Below are positions 31,606 to 42,515 of a stretch of DNA of 64,000 nucleotides, piece by piece (positions within the stretch are counted from its first letter, which is position 1; each line of letters opens with the position of its first letter). Source of the stretch: Mytilus edulis (lineage: Eukaryota > Mollusca > Bivalvia > Mytilida > Mytilidae). The DNA is taken from NCBI RefSeq assembly GCF_963676685.1, contig NC_092350.1, positions 44,809,705 through 44,873,704 on the forward strand, read 5' to 3'. The notes beneath the pieces were generated by a model. The model made no database searches. It saw only the letters and a program-made list of their open reading frames with translations, and had not been told where the DNA came from. The position numbers and the translations under genes are program-made.

Positions 31606-31621
31606 ATCCGTGAAGAGATCT
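31606..31621 (-). repeat. Right terminal inverted repeat of the ISL2EU-type element
   Basis: Pairs with 25240-25255. Followed by AT at 31622-31623. Confidence 0.8.
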
Positions 31622-31795
31622 ATGGGTTACCCAACACTTTGACTAAAATATATTTGGCTCGTTTAATTTTCAAAACAGAAATTACTTTGACCCGTTGACA
31701 AAAAGATGAAAAATTCCAGAAAATTTAACAACAAATTTACAAGAATAATTTTATTGAATATAGAGCAGTCAGACAAACACTTGTTTTGATCATTG

Positions 31796-32012
31796 AGAAT
31801 AAAATTGAGAATGGAAATGGGGAATGTGTCAAAGAGACAACAACCCGCCCAAATAAAAAACAACAGCAGAGGGTCACCAACAGGTCTTCAATGTAGCGAG
31901 AAATTCCCGCACCCGGAGGCGTCCTTCAGCTGGCCCCTAAACAAATATATACTAGTCCAGTGATAATGAACGCCATACTAATTTCCAAATTGTACACAAG
32001 AAACTAAAATTA
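31796..32012 (-). repeat. Solo PLE-1 3' end
   Basis: Same as the last 210 bp of the PLE-1 3' region (2656-2880 and 58820-59033), starting AAAATTGAGAATGGAAATGG on the plus strand. It is a strongly 5'-truncated insertion. Confidence 0.75.
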
Positions 32013-33654
32013 AAATCAGCTTGCTTTATCTTTACTTATATTATGGAATTAAAATGTTCAGTCGATTTTCAAAGAGTTAACTCCATTAGGGACGTTATTT
32101 GGGTATGGCGCTTATTACTGAGGGAGGAGTTTTACGCTCTCTTTACGGAAAAGAATTATTGCACCAATGACAAATAAAAAACAATTAAAACGAGAAAAAT
32201 GACGGGCTTAATTTACATACAAAAAATGAACAAAAACAAATATGTATCAACACAGCAACGAACAACAACCACTGATTTACAGGCTCCTGGCTTGAGACAG
32301 ATCGTTCACATTTTGAATATACATGAACTACTTGCCGTTGGACATAACTCAAACAATGATCTTGTCAGTGCTCGTCTTTAATATCTTAATATGTTTGTCT
32401 TTTAGTAAATTTGGTGGATATGTCAGACCTTTGAAATATTTTTTAGATTTTTTCACAGGATGACTGTCTAGACACCGAACGATTAATAGCCTGACATAAT
32501 GTATAATGATGTAACTACATAGACACTAATTTTTATAAGAAAAACAGAAGTGTGACTGTTATAGACAACAAATTAGTATGATTGTAACTACGTATTCTCA
32601 TATCTGAATAGTTTTAACTATCTTAAAGAGGAGAATCACACTGTGCGCAGAGCTTTCAGTAAACCTATTTTGTATCAGTCAAGTAATTATTGGTAATAAT
32701 CAGTTATCGGGTGCAATGTGCAGTTACATGTCCTATACTACTTTACATTGTGCATCGACTTCAGTTTAAAAGCATATACTTCAAATTTAGATTCATTTGC
32801 TCTCAAAGCTTAAAAAATTCGGTTAATTGACGGACTTAATGAGAGGGATGACAAATAGTTCTACCCAAAACCTAAGGAATAAATCCTGAATTTTATTCTA
32901 TTTAACTATTAAAACAACTATTTGTTTAGATTTTAAGAATTGTTATGTACAATAAACGGCAAAAATATGTTTTATATAGACCATCAATAAATATGTAAAA
33001 CTTTTACACAAATGTTGTGTAGCTGAAACTACAAAGATTTTTTTTGTCATGCACCCGATTTCACCTAGATAGATGCACACGCCCGTTGAAGCTAATATGT
33101 TTAGCGAAATATTGCGTGAATAATATATAAAATATAACAACTAATTTTATAACACTCATTAGTGTGTTAAAGTTACATTCTTAGACACTTATATCAAAAT
33201 CATGATTTCTGTAAGTTACGTTATAAATATGAAAATATAATCTCAATTTGAATACTGTTTTTTTCCCTCAGAAATATGCCTGTGTCAACTGAGGATACAT
33301 GTATCATGAAATCAAAATAGTATTGCAAAACATGGAAAATAAACATCATATTAATTGAAGGCTTAAAAAAATATTAAAAAAAATTACAACGGGAGTTATT
33401 CTGGCTTTCGTTTTTAGAATTAGATTTACAGCTTTCTAAGGTACATATACCAATCTTAGTACTAGTATTTTGTGCATCAGGAACGAAAACGACTAGCAGC
33501 ATAATAAGGACAAGCAAACAAGAACCAACAATTGAGCAACAAAAATTAAAAATAAAGTTATCATAAAACTAAACCCACCAAATATCGATTTCGAAATACT
33601 AGAAAATGGGTTCTTTTGGTTCGTAGTCTATTGAAATTTATTCAAAATACATAA
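32013..33654. other. No recognised gene
   Basis: AT-rich. A repeat A piece on the minus strand lies at about 32250-32295 (counterpart of CAGGAGCCTGTAAATCAGTGG). The rest has no supported feature. Confidence 0.45.
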
Positions 33655-33725
33655 ATAAGGCCGTTGCTTTTCTCGTTTGAATTGTTTTACATTGTCATTT
33701 CGGGGCCTTTTATAGCTGTATAACA
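33655..33725 (+). repeat. Repeat A fragment
   Basis: Has AAGGCCGTTGCTTTTCTCG, TTTGAATTGTTTTACATTG and TCGGGGCCTTTTATAGCTG as in other repeat A copies. It stops abruptly at the middle of the unit. Confidence 0.65.
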
Positions 33726-34284
33726 GAGGTTTTCGTCGTTCCTGTTATATTTAGAATTCGGGGAAAAAGTCACTGGATAAAGAAAACAAAACTAAGTTTC
33801 AAATTAGCTTTACGATGGTTTATATATAGCTTCTTGCCGACCGTGCAAGGGCTGTATAGCCAGCCAAGGTCGTTAAAAACTTCCATTTGTTGTATAGCTT
33901 CTTCAATAGTGCAATACATTAATTAACTACAATACAAGTTCAACGGTAAATATTCCGAAAAGACAAAACAAATGGTAATTCCAATAAATGTTCTATACTA
34001 AACACAATGAATGTCACTGTAAATGCGCGGCGTCCGTACAGCTTATCAATTACGTAATCTTACTTAATCATAACTACATGTAATGATGAAATTTGTCACG
34101 TAATGCTATAAACGAATAATACAATTAAAAACATATATATGATAAAAAGAAATGGACAATGCTAGGATTAAAATGGATTAACTTCTTAACGTGTAAGCTA
34201 ACAATTTGGAGAACAATAGTCGCTTGCTTTTAGATAAAGTTTGAATTGATAGGAACTAAAACAAAGAGGAAAATGGCGCTGTCA
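33726..34284. other. No recognised gene
   Basis: Contains GCAAGGGCTGTATAGCCAGC near 33845-33870, a small palindromic phrase that I recall from dispersed mussel repeats. Otherwise empty. Confidence 0.4.
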
Positions 34285-34435
34285 CAATGGCGGTATGGGC
34301 GTTGCTCATTGTTGAAGGCCGTACGGTGACCTGTAGTTGTTAATTTCCGTGTCATTTTGGTCTGTTGTGGAGAGTTGTTTCATTGGAAATCATACCACAT
34401 CTTCGGCTTTTATATTCATTCATATTCAGTACATC
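34285..34435 (+). repeat. Repeat A, 3' half
   Basis: GGTATGGGCGTTGCTCATTG, GAAGGCCGTACGGTGACCTG and TCATACCACATCTTC in order, close to the form seen at 47215-47345. Confidence 0.75.
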
Positions 34436-34880
34436 CTCTTTGTATTTTCATGCCCCACTTTTATTTTAGCATTCGTAGTACTTTTTAATAGTAATTCCAT
34501 TATAGATCACACAGATCATAAAGTGCAAACGTATGCATTTTGTAATTCAGCTCATGTAAGGCCTCATTCAGCATTATGCAATGCAAATTCCATCAATTTA
34601 CTGCACAAAATTCAATTAATGAAAAATGTTAAAATTATGTTTATTCAAATTTATTATCATGACTTTTAATTAGATTTAAGAAGCAAATAAAGTCTTCAGT
34701 AATTTTAAATAGTGTTCCTTAAGTTGATGCAGTCTTGGAATTAACAATGAATGATCTTGAAGAACGCTAAGTTAACACAATGACTTGCTTTAATATCTTT
34801 TTATTTCCTATATCTCTTTCATTTCAACTCAACTCCAAAGAGAGAACTGCTACAAATCTGAATCTACTCCTTCCAAGCTG
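34436..34880. other. No recognised gene
   Basis: A 110-codon frame (34337-34669) starts inside the repeat A copy and runs into this stretch. It has no familiar motif and is probably chance. Confidence 0.4.
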
Positions 34881-35085
34881 TTTTTTGTATATAGGTTGAA
34901 CCGTTTATTTTCCTGTTTGAATGGTTTTACATTAGTCATTTTTGGGGCCCTTTATATCTTGCCGTTCGGTAGGAGCCACGGTTCGATGTTAAAGACCGTA
35001 CTTTTACCTTTAATGGTTTACTTTTACAAATTGTGACTTAGATGAAGAGTTGTCTCACTCATAAAACATCTTCTTATATCTTCTT
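34881..35085 (+). repeat. Repeat A copy
   Basis: TTTTGGGGCCCTTTATATC, GGAGCCACGGTTCGATGTT, CTTTAATGGTTTACTTTTA and GAGTTGTCTCACTC follow the order of the copies at 41700-41930 and 42330-42515. Confidence 0.75.
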
Positions 35086-35604
35086 AACACATTGAAACAC
35101 ACACTGATTTCATCTCAAATGTGATTTTGGTTATAACATCTGTCTATATGAGAAACAAATTATGTTCAGCTTGTTCAATTTACAGACAAAACACCACAAC
35201 CGTCATTGATATCATTGTGAAGTTCCAAATTTTGAAAACAGACATACCATATGCCCTTAACTCCTGTCTGTGTTCTTTTTACATGACATCTGACCATTTA
35301 TCCCCAAAACAACATTCCCTTTGTTATACGGCAATTTTACATCATAACCCAAATTAACTTTCATGTCATTGTGTTCTTTTAAGTTTACGGACGGTAATTT
35401 CTGTAAATTGTAGATGCTTATGTTTGGCCTATATCTGAAGTAAATGTTTTGTATTTTCAGCTTTGCCTTCTTAAAACGTAGGTTTAACTGTCTCAAAAAG
35501 TATTCACTTAACTATGCGTTAATCCTTTTTTTAATGAAACCCAATACGGATGGGAACTTACAACTACAAATGTAGCTATCATGTTATCTCCGTAAAATGG
35601 AAGT
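35086..35604. other. No recognised feature
   Basis: AT-rich spacer with no supported gene. Confidence 0.45.
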
Positions 35605-35785
35605 TCACCCCCAGTTTTTGGTGGGGTTCGTGTTGATTAGTCTTTAGTTTTCTATGTAGTGTCTTGTGTACTATTATTTTTCTGTTTGTCTTTTTATTTT
35701 TTTAGCCATGGCATTGTCAGTTTATTTTCGATCTATAAGTTTGACTGTCCCTCTGGTAGCCTTCGCCCCTCTTTTAGTGCGTCAA
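35605..35785 (+). repeat. Solo PLE-2 3' end
   Basis: CACCCCCAGTTTTTGGTGGG, GGTTCGTGTTGATTAG, TAGCCATGGCATTGTCAGTT and TTTGACTGTCCCTCTGGTAG match 56770-56935 closely. No coding part. Confidence 0.75.
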
Positions 35786-35964
35786 TGAGTGAAAGTGATA
35801 GTGCAGGTTTATTCCTCCACTAAAACATCGTTAGTCTTTTCAGAACAGAATTGATCACAAGAAAGCTTGTGTGAAATCCTGACACACTTTAGATGTGAGT
35901 AAGCATTTACTAAGCGGGGCATCAGAAAACGATGGACTAACTTGATGAGGCGTTAGACTACACT

Positions 35965-36380
35965 GCTACTTTTGCATAGGTACGATTTCTGTAGCAAAAA
36001 TCTGCTATACCGGAAATATACTTTTAATATTCAGTACTATTTTGTTACATTAAAATTATTGTAATATTTAGGTACCTGTATTTCAAAGTACTTGATTTGT
36101 ACTTGGAATTTAATTACTACAGATATTTGGTTACACCGATACATTTTCAGCATTTTGAAATTAAGTTTGTCTATTTCAAATCTTTTAAAAGTTATGATGT
36201 TTAAACATGGAATACTGTAATCATTGTTGGTATTATTTCTGTACCAATATTTCAAGTACAAATCAAGTACTGTAAAATTCAGGTACCTAAATATTACAAT
36301 AATTTTAAGTAAAGAAATAGTACTAAATATTAAAAGTAAATTTGCAGTACTACAGATTTATTTTCCTATGCAAAAGTAGC
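35965..36380. mobile_element. 416-bp MITE with long inverted repeats
   Basis: The ends GCTACTTTTGCATAGG and CCTATGCAAAAGTAGC are exact inverted copies. The arms continue as diverged inverted repeats for about 150 bp, including ATTATTGTAATATTTAGGTA on both arms. No coding capacity and no clear target duplication. Confidence 0.75.
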
Positions 36381-36697
36381 TGGGTAAGCCTTCATATATC
36401 TACTTTGAAAGTTCATTAGAGTTTCTTAGAAAAATGACATTTATGCATGAATCAATTGCAAAAAAGCTTTTTCTAACAAGGATGATATATTACCATGTCA
36501 CAAAAATCTTCTCTAAAAATAAAGGTCAATAAATACATACAAGTTCGAGTTTGTATGTCTATATTTGTCTTGATATTTTCATTTAAGTAAAGACCAGGAA
36601 CACAAAATTAAACGAAATCACAATAAAAATAAAAAACAGACTACAACAATAAAAACCGAATGCTTTGTCACAAAACACTTTGATTAAGTAGAATGTG
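36381..36697. other. No recognised feature
   Basis: AT-rich spacer. Confidence 0.5.
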
Positions 36698-36705
36698 TAC
36701 TAAAC

Positions 36706-38156
36706 CACAGGGACTCGGTTAGCAGATTAAAATTTTGAAAATCAATGTTTTTAATTTATTTTTTATTATTTCCTGTCTATTTGCATTACTATATTAACGT
36801 ATTTAAAGTTGCCATCACTATTTCTTTGTTTTCTGGCAATGTGCAGTTTACTATCCATATCCATATACTGAAAAAACCTAAAGGGATCTAAGTCGCCATC
36901 TTGAATTGCCTTCCCTACTTTAGATAAAAAATAATTAAAAATATGAATAAATTACTATATACCTTACAACAGCCCTCATTTTCTTCCGAAATGATTCTTC
37001 TATAACATGCGTATTTTGATTTGTGGATCAACAGAACCCTTATGAAGTTTCAGTTGCATTCGTGTCAGAATATTCAAATTTCCCGGCGAAAGCAACGTAT
37101 CATTCGGAAACTTCCGGGTTGATGCGTTTACTACAACGATAAATCCTTATAAACAGACGAGTGCTGTCCCCTAACTTCATACCTCACCACACCAAGATAT
37201 CCTTCATATTAATTAAATATCAAACAAAAATGTCTTTGAACAGCTAGTGCATGTATTGTTTCAATATCAGATTATCCTCCTATCCTTCCGCCCATTGAAA
37301 ATATCAAATGATTGTCCCAAACTATCGGGTTGTATTTCTGACATCCTGATATTTTTCATATCATGGATTTATGCAGTACAACACTTACACTTATATAATC
37401 AGAGTAGTATGTATGTATATGGAAAAGGGGCCTTCCGATTGAACTTCATACATGCATGTATGATAAGTTAATATACTTTTTCAAAGTATTACTCCAAGTT
37501 GACCGGCCCTCCCCCTTTTTTATACCCTGGTACTGTTAGTAAACCTTATAAATCCCATTGAACGTGTCAATATTTTTAGTAACTTCTTTACTTTATTGAT
37601 GTGTCTTCGAAAAAGTCAATGATTTATGTTACCCCGTTTGAAGAAAGGTTCTATTCGTTAACTTTGCGCTCGATATGTAATAATAAATCAAGGGACAGCA
37701 CTCGTCTGTTTATAAGGATTTATCGTTGTGGTAAACGCATCAACCCGGAAGTTTCCGAATGATACGTTGCTTTCGCCGGGAAATTTGAATATTCTGACAC
37801 GAATGCAACTGAAACTTCGTAAGGGTTCTGTTAATCCACAAATCAAAATATGCATGTTATAGAAGAATCATTTCGGAAGAAAATGAGGGCTGTTGTAAGG
37901 TATATAGTAATTTATTCATATTTTTAATTATTTTTTATCTAAAGTAGGGAAGGCAATTCAAGATGGCGACTTAGATCCCTTTAGGTTTTTTCAGTATATG
38001 GATATGGATAGTGAACTGCACATTGCCAGAAAACAAAGAAATAGTGATGGCAACTTTAAATACGTTAATATAGTAATGCAAATAGACAGGAAATAATAAA
38101 AAATAAATTAAAAACATTGATTTTCAAAATTTTAATCTGCTAACCGAGTCCCTGTG
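36706..38156. mobile_element. 1.45-kb near-palindromic transposon with 8-bp target duplication
   Basis: The ends CACAGGGACTCGGTTAGCAG and its inverted partner are the tips of two arms of about 460 bp (to about 37170, and from about 37690) that match almost perfectly, with a 520-bp centre. Directly outside both ends lies TACTAAAC (36698-36705 and 38157-38164), an exact 8-bp duplication. The high arm identity suggests recent activity or gene conversion. No transposase; the 74-codon frame in the centre has no motif. An 8-bp duplication fits hAT or P-type elements, but the CACAGGG start is not decisive. Confidence 0.85.
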
Positions 38157-38357
38157 TACTAAACTTGTCAGTTATTGTTCTTCTGCAATAGGAAGTAGTC
38201 GACCGGAAGTTAAGAAAAACACATAAGCCACGGAAATGGATCAATAACAGTTCATGTAATAACATGCCCTATTTTTACAGGTTTTATGTTCTGAAAGTGA
38301 ACAAGCAAAAGTAAATCGTCAGGTATGTGACGAAACGTAACAGAGCTATTACGTATC

Positions 38358-39031
38358 TGTCACCGGGGAAACGAGGTGACTTGTTAGGATGTGTAACAAG
38401 AGCCTGACTGAATGGCCTCTTGTTACTACTGAAACTGTGTGATGCACCTGATCACACAACGTACGATTGCTGTGAATAGCAATGAGAACTCTGAACTCTG
38501 AAAACTAACTACTGAGACTTTGGAACTAGCGATGAATAAACATCCAGCATGGAATACTAATACTTATTACATATGGACTGTGTTCAGTGTAAAGTCCTGA
38601 GTCCAAATCTTGCTTATTAAAATTATAAGCAAGTATTTATACACAATTGAAATGACAAGAATAAACATCACAAATAACAATTAATTTGAGTGATATTGTT
38701 CACTGGTAAAGATTAAACTATTTTTAGAACTTGAAGAATAGATATTAAATGATAATCTGATTAAGACAATTAAGAACATACATTATGAATAAGGTAAAAT
38801 GTCACTAATTAGCTAACAAATTGAAACATGTCACTCAATGTCCAAACTAAGAATTAAATTGCATATCAAAGCATGTTGATTTTAAGTCCTGGATATGAAA
38901 TGTAAATAGAAACGAAATTATAAAATAAAATGAATTATAAAACACAGAGAATTAAAGTCTTAAATATCAAAATTGAGAATTTTAAATTAAAGTCCAAAAT
39001 AATAAACGAAGCTGCTTTTTGCACTGTCACA
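38358..39031 (-). repeat. 3' LTR (minus-strand orientation)
   Basis: 674 bp, 97-99 percent like 40030-40713 by eye. Follows the purine tract. Confidence 0.85.
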
Positions 39032-39072
39032 TATGCCTCTCCTCCCAATTAAGTCCGTCCTTGGACTTAGCA

Positions 39073-39921
39073 CTATCTAAATCGGCCTCCTCTGCGGTTG
39101 TTATAGTGTCTGTTGTTGTAGTTAGGTCGCTGTTGGTGTTGAATGGAAGAGAACATATAATTTTCATGCCGAAGGCTTTGCAGTTCTTCTGTCAGCTGTT
39201 TGACAGAATTTTCTTGAGATTGAAGTTTAGAATGAAGGTCTGATTTTTCATTTTTCAATGTTTCTATTTCGTCCGTAAATTCGGTTGAACGCATAAAGTA
39301 AAGATCTTGCACCATTTTCACAGTCTTGTCTTTTTCAATTACTTGGTCCTTTAATTCTTGAATTTGATTCACATATTCCTGTACGTTTATACGCGAGGCA
39401 CTTTCTTCTTTTTGTTGCCAAATATTTTCAAGATCTTGCTTAAACTGATCTCTCTCGGATATAACACTCTCTAGATGGTTCATTTGAAATTTTAAGTCCT
39501 GAATGTACTGTTGTTGTTCTGAATTTTTCCGTTTTTCCTCTGATAATTTCGACTTAACACTATTTAGTTCTGTTTTTAACACATTTGCAATGTCCAAATG
39601 TTGAATGAAGGCCGAATTTCTCATGCCAGAGAATGGTAAGGCTCGGATGATGTTTTTGCGGTCAATATAGCTGTGCATTCTAGCTATATCACGTTCTTTT
39701 TGTTTTCTAGATTTCACATGAACTGGTGTACTTTGTCTGTCTTTTGCTGCTTTTGAAAAACACTTACTTGAGTAATGTCCGAATTTTCTACACAAATAGC
39801 ACCTTTGATTGACAGAATTACAAATATAATGTTTATGGAATTTACCGCATCTCCCACATGCTGGACTGTTACCTGACTGGATGTTCCATGGTCTCCATTG
39901 TGGTCGAAAGCTGTACTCCAT
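39073..39921 (-). CDS. Gag-like zinc-knuckle and coiled-coil protein
   Basis: A 282-residue protein, the only product of the LTR element. It starts 109 bp after the 5' LTR. Two zinc knuckles lie near the N-terminus: Cys22-x2-Cys25-x3-His29-x4-Cys34 and the standard Cys41-x2-Cys44-x4-His49-x4-Cys54 (CYLCRKFGHYSSKC). They are followed by a basic stretch (about 57-85), a long predicted coiled coil rich in Glu, Lys and Gln (about 110-255), and an Asn/Arg/Gly-rich basic tail (NNRHYNNRRGGRFR). Such a protein would bind the element's RNA and self-associate. The usual Gag order is capsid first and knuckle last; here the knuckles come first and no capsid fold is obvious. It could therefore be a rearranged Gag or a captured gene. 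The frame is open and the LTRs are young, so expression is plausible. Confidence 0.7.
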   Translation of the reverse strand: MEYSFRPQWRPWNIQSGNSPACGRCGKFHKHYICNSVNQRCYLCRKFGHYSSKCFSKAAKDRQSTPVHVKSRKQKERDIARMHSYIDRKNIIRALPFSGMRNSAFIQHLDIANVLKTELNSVKSKLSEEKRKNSEQQQYIQDLKFQMNHLESVISERDQFKQDLENIWQQKEESASRINVQEYVNQIQELKDQVIEKDKTVKMVQDLYFMRSTEFTDEIETLKNEKSDLHSKLQSQENSVKQLTEELQSLRHENYMFSSIQHQQRPNYNNRHYNNRRGGRFR

Positions 39922-40029
39922 CGCTGAATATTGTCTACGCTACTTATCTGGGGAACTCGCTTGGCTGCTTGAGGTCTCTGGATCGTGTGCTGAGCATAGA
40001 AGTCAGCACGCCGTCGTCGTCCACCAATC

Positions 40030-40713
40030 TGTCACCGGGGAAACTTGGTGACTTGTCGGGTGTGTAACAAGAGCCTGACTGAATGGCCTCTTGTTACTAC
40101 TGAAACTGTGTGATGCACCTGATCACACAACGAACGATTGCTGTGAATAGCAATGAGAACTCTGAACTCTGAAACTCTGGTGAAAACTAACTACTGAGAC
40201 TTTGGAACTAGCGATGAATAAACATTCAGCATGGAATACTAATACTTATTACATATGGACTGTGTTCAGTGTAAAGTCCTGAGTCCAAATCTTGCTTATT
40301 AAAATTATAAGCAAGTATTTATACACAATTGAAATGACAAGAATAAACATCACAAATAACAATTAATTTGAGTGATATTGTTCACTGGTAAAGATTAAAC
40401 TATTTTTAGAACTTGAAGAATAGATATTAAATGGTAATCTGATTAAGACAATTAAGAACATACATTATGAATAAGGTAAAATGTCACTAATTAGCTAACA
40501 AATTGAAACATGTCACTCAATGTCCAAACTAAGAATTAAATTGCATATCAAAGCATGTTGATTTTAAGTCCTGGATATGAAATGTAAATAGAAACGAAAT
40601 TATAAAATAAAATGAATTATAAAACACAGAGAATTAAAGTCTTAAATATCAAAATTGAGAATTTTAAATTAAAGTCCAAAATAATAAACGAAGCTGCTTT
40701 TTGCACTGTCACA
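40030..40713 (-). repeat. 5' LTR (minus-strand orientation)
   Basis: 684 bp. Differs from the other LTR mainly by the extra CTCTGGTGAA near 40175 and by changes near the CCGGGGAAAC end. Confidence 0.85.
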
Positions 40714-41070
40714 TATACATCGAAAAGTGGAGCTATAAATTATATTATTTTGTGGATCAGATTATTGTTTTCAAGAAGGGTTTTGCATTTCTACACTCGA
40801 GGAACTTTGTTTAACATGAAAACAGTAAATCTAAAAACATATATTTTCCTGGTCAAACCTAAATATTCAGTTTACACAATAACTGAACGAAACTTGGACA
40901 TATTGCTTCGTATGTTAATGTGCAGTTGTAGATTTCTGAAATGGATGCCCAATATCTTGCCTAGAATATATTTCCATTTATCGTATCCATTTAATCTGTC
41001 GACATTTTTTTTTCAAAATCAAACAATCTGAACAATTCAACTTACAGGAATAATTTTAATGGATAAAATA
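40714..41070. other. No recognised feature
   Basis: A 139-codon frame (40612-41031) begins inside the LTR and runs on here; it has no motif and is likely chance. Confidence 0.4.
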
Positions 41071-41155
41071 CAGAATAAAATTGAGAATGGAAATGGGGAA
41101 TGTGCCAAAGAGACAACAACCCGACAATAGAGCAGACAACAGCAGAGGTTTGACA
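41071..41155 (-). repeat. PLE-1 3' tip
   Basis: AAAATTGAGAATGGAAATGG, AATGTGCCAAAGAGACAACA and the next bases match the extreme 3' end of PLE-1 (2656-2730, inverted). Extremely 5'-truncated. Confidence 0.7.
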
Positions 41156-41589
41156 AACATGTTGATCATTAAGGAGCTTAATTTCTCTTGACATTTATCT
41201 TGTGATTAAAACGTCAAGCTGGATAATCGATATTTTGTTGTTGTGTTAAATCATTTTATTAAAATATTTGTAACAGCAATGGTACTTATTTGTATATGTC
41301 ACAAATTTATTGCTTAATGAATATTGCAGTTGTTATCAAATATTTCGTTTCTATGTATATTTCGAAGGGTTAAATATTTCGCGGAGGTGTCTTGCCATGG
41401 CTTTGTTTGGACTTGTTTGTTTGCTTTTTGGCCTTGAATGTTTGTCCCTAATATTTTATTAACTGTGCATTTGCATTCAGGTATTGCAGATCACATTTAT
41501 TCGTTCATAGTGTGTTAATTTACGTTTTATGATTGAGTTAAGCCTTCCAATTGATATTTTATCATGTGGTTTTCTATGTTGTGATGTCA
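41156..41589. other. No recognised feature
   Basis: AT-rich spacer. Confidence 0.45.
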
Positions 41590-41935
41590 TGCTATTGTTT
41601 CAGAAAAAGGGAGAAGGTTTGGTACCATTAAAACGTTTAATCCCGCTGCAAATAATTGCACCTGTCCTTAGTCAGGAATCTGATGTACAGTAGTTGTCGT
41701 TTGTTTATGAAATTTATACGTGTTCCTCGTTTCTCGTTTTTTATATAAATTGTTTTTCTCGTTTGAATGATTTTACACTAGTAATTTTGGGGCCCTTTAT
41801 AGCTTTTTGTTCGGTGTGAGCCAAGACTCCGTGTTGAAGGCCGTACATTGACCTTTAATGGTTTACTTTTATAAATTGTTATTTGGAAGGAGAGTTGTCT
41901 CATTGGCACTCAAACCACATCTTCCTATATCTATA
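41590..41935 (+). repeat. Repeat A, long copy
   Basis: Runs from AATCCCGCTGCA and the CCTGTCC...AGTCAGGA module through GGGGCCCTTTATAGC and GAAGGCCGTACATTGACC to CATTGGCACTCAAACCACAT. This is one of the two fullest copies in the window. Confidence 0.75.
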
Positions 41936-41940
41936 TGTTT

Positions 41941-42095
41941 GCGTTTGTTTGTGTTGCACTTTGGCGATTCTTTGTTTTCCTCTTATAGTTGATGAGTTTC
42001 CCTTCAGTGTTAGTTTGTATACCAGATTTGTTTTCTCTCAATCGATTCATGACTTTTGAACACCAGTTTACTACAGCTGTTGCCTTTTTTATATG
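41941..42095 (+). repeat. Repeat C copy
   Basis: TTGTTTTCTCTCAATCGATT, ATGACTTTTGAACACCAG and GCTGTTGCCTT, as at 15690-15775. Confidence 0.7.
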
Positions 42096-42324
42096 GCAAT
42101 AAATATTGTAATCGGACTGAATTGGTATTTTGCATGTCAGTTATACAATAATTTGATTTCCGGCATTTTATTTTCACTTTAAATTATTTTTGTTGTTCTT
42201 TGTTTTCAGTTCTATTTTTTTTTTCAATGCATCAGAAATTATACAATTTCATAAATATTTGACCTTCAAATGGCACCAAACATATAATTCAATTCTTGTT
42301 ACCTTTGTTGATGTGGTTCATAAG

Positions 42325-42515
42325 TGTTTCTAGTCCCTCGTTTTTTATGTAGATTATACCGTTGGTTTTCCTGTCTGAATGTTTTTACGCCAGTCATTTT
42401 GGGGCCCTTTATAGCTTTCTGTCCTGTGTGAGCCACGTACTTTGACTTTTTACAAATTGTGACTGGGATTTAGAGTTGTGTCATTGACACACATCTTGTT
42501 AAATTTCTTATATCT
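42325..42515 (+). repeat. Repeat A copy
   Basis: TCCCTCGTTTTTTATGTAGA, CATTTTGGGGCCCTTTATAG, GAGCCACGTACTTTGAC and GAGTTGTGTCATTGACA. A block of about 25 bp before CTTTGAC is deleted compared with 41820-41860. Confidence 0.7.

Larger units (their letters stand above)
25240..31621. mobile_element. ISL2EU-type autonomous DNA transposon, apparently complete
   Basis: The element is bounded by AGATCTCTTTACGGAT (25240-25255) and the inverted counterpart ATCCGTGAAGAGATCT (31606-31621), one mismatch, each flanked by AT (25238-25239 and 31622-31623). A second inner inverted motif, TGCATTGTGGGA, lies at 25291 and 31584. It carries two convergent genes: a SAP-like/SWIM/YqaJ nuclease protein (plus) and a THAP/DDE transposase (minus), each with one intron. 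The pairing of an IS5-like transposase with a YqaJ nuclease and an AT duplication is what I recall for the ISL2EU superfamily. TA instead of AT is equally compatible with the bases because the junctions read TATAGATC and GATCTAT. Smaller repeats sit in its introns and between the genes, so it is not brand new. One homopolymer frameshift lies in the nuclease gene. Confidence 0.8.
38358..40713 (-). mobile_element. Short LTR retrotransposon coding only for a Gag-like protein
   Basis: Two direct repeats, 38358-39031 and 40030-40713, are nearly identical apart from a 10-bp indel and a few bases. On the minus strand they start TGTGACAG and end GGTGACA, the TG...CA form of LTRs. A purine tract (GGGAGGAGAGG) sits just before the 3' LTR near 39034-39050, and TGGTGGACGACG follows the 5' LTR near 40027, in the primer-binding position. 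The interior of about 1 kb has one frame (39073-39921) and no protease, reverse transcriptase or integrase, so the element depends on a partner. No clean target duplication is seen. Confidence 0.85.
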
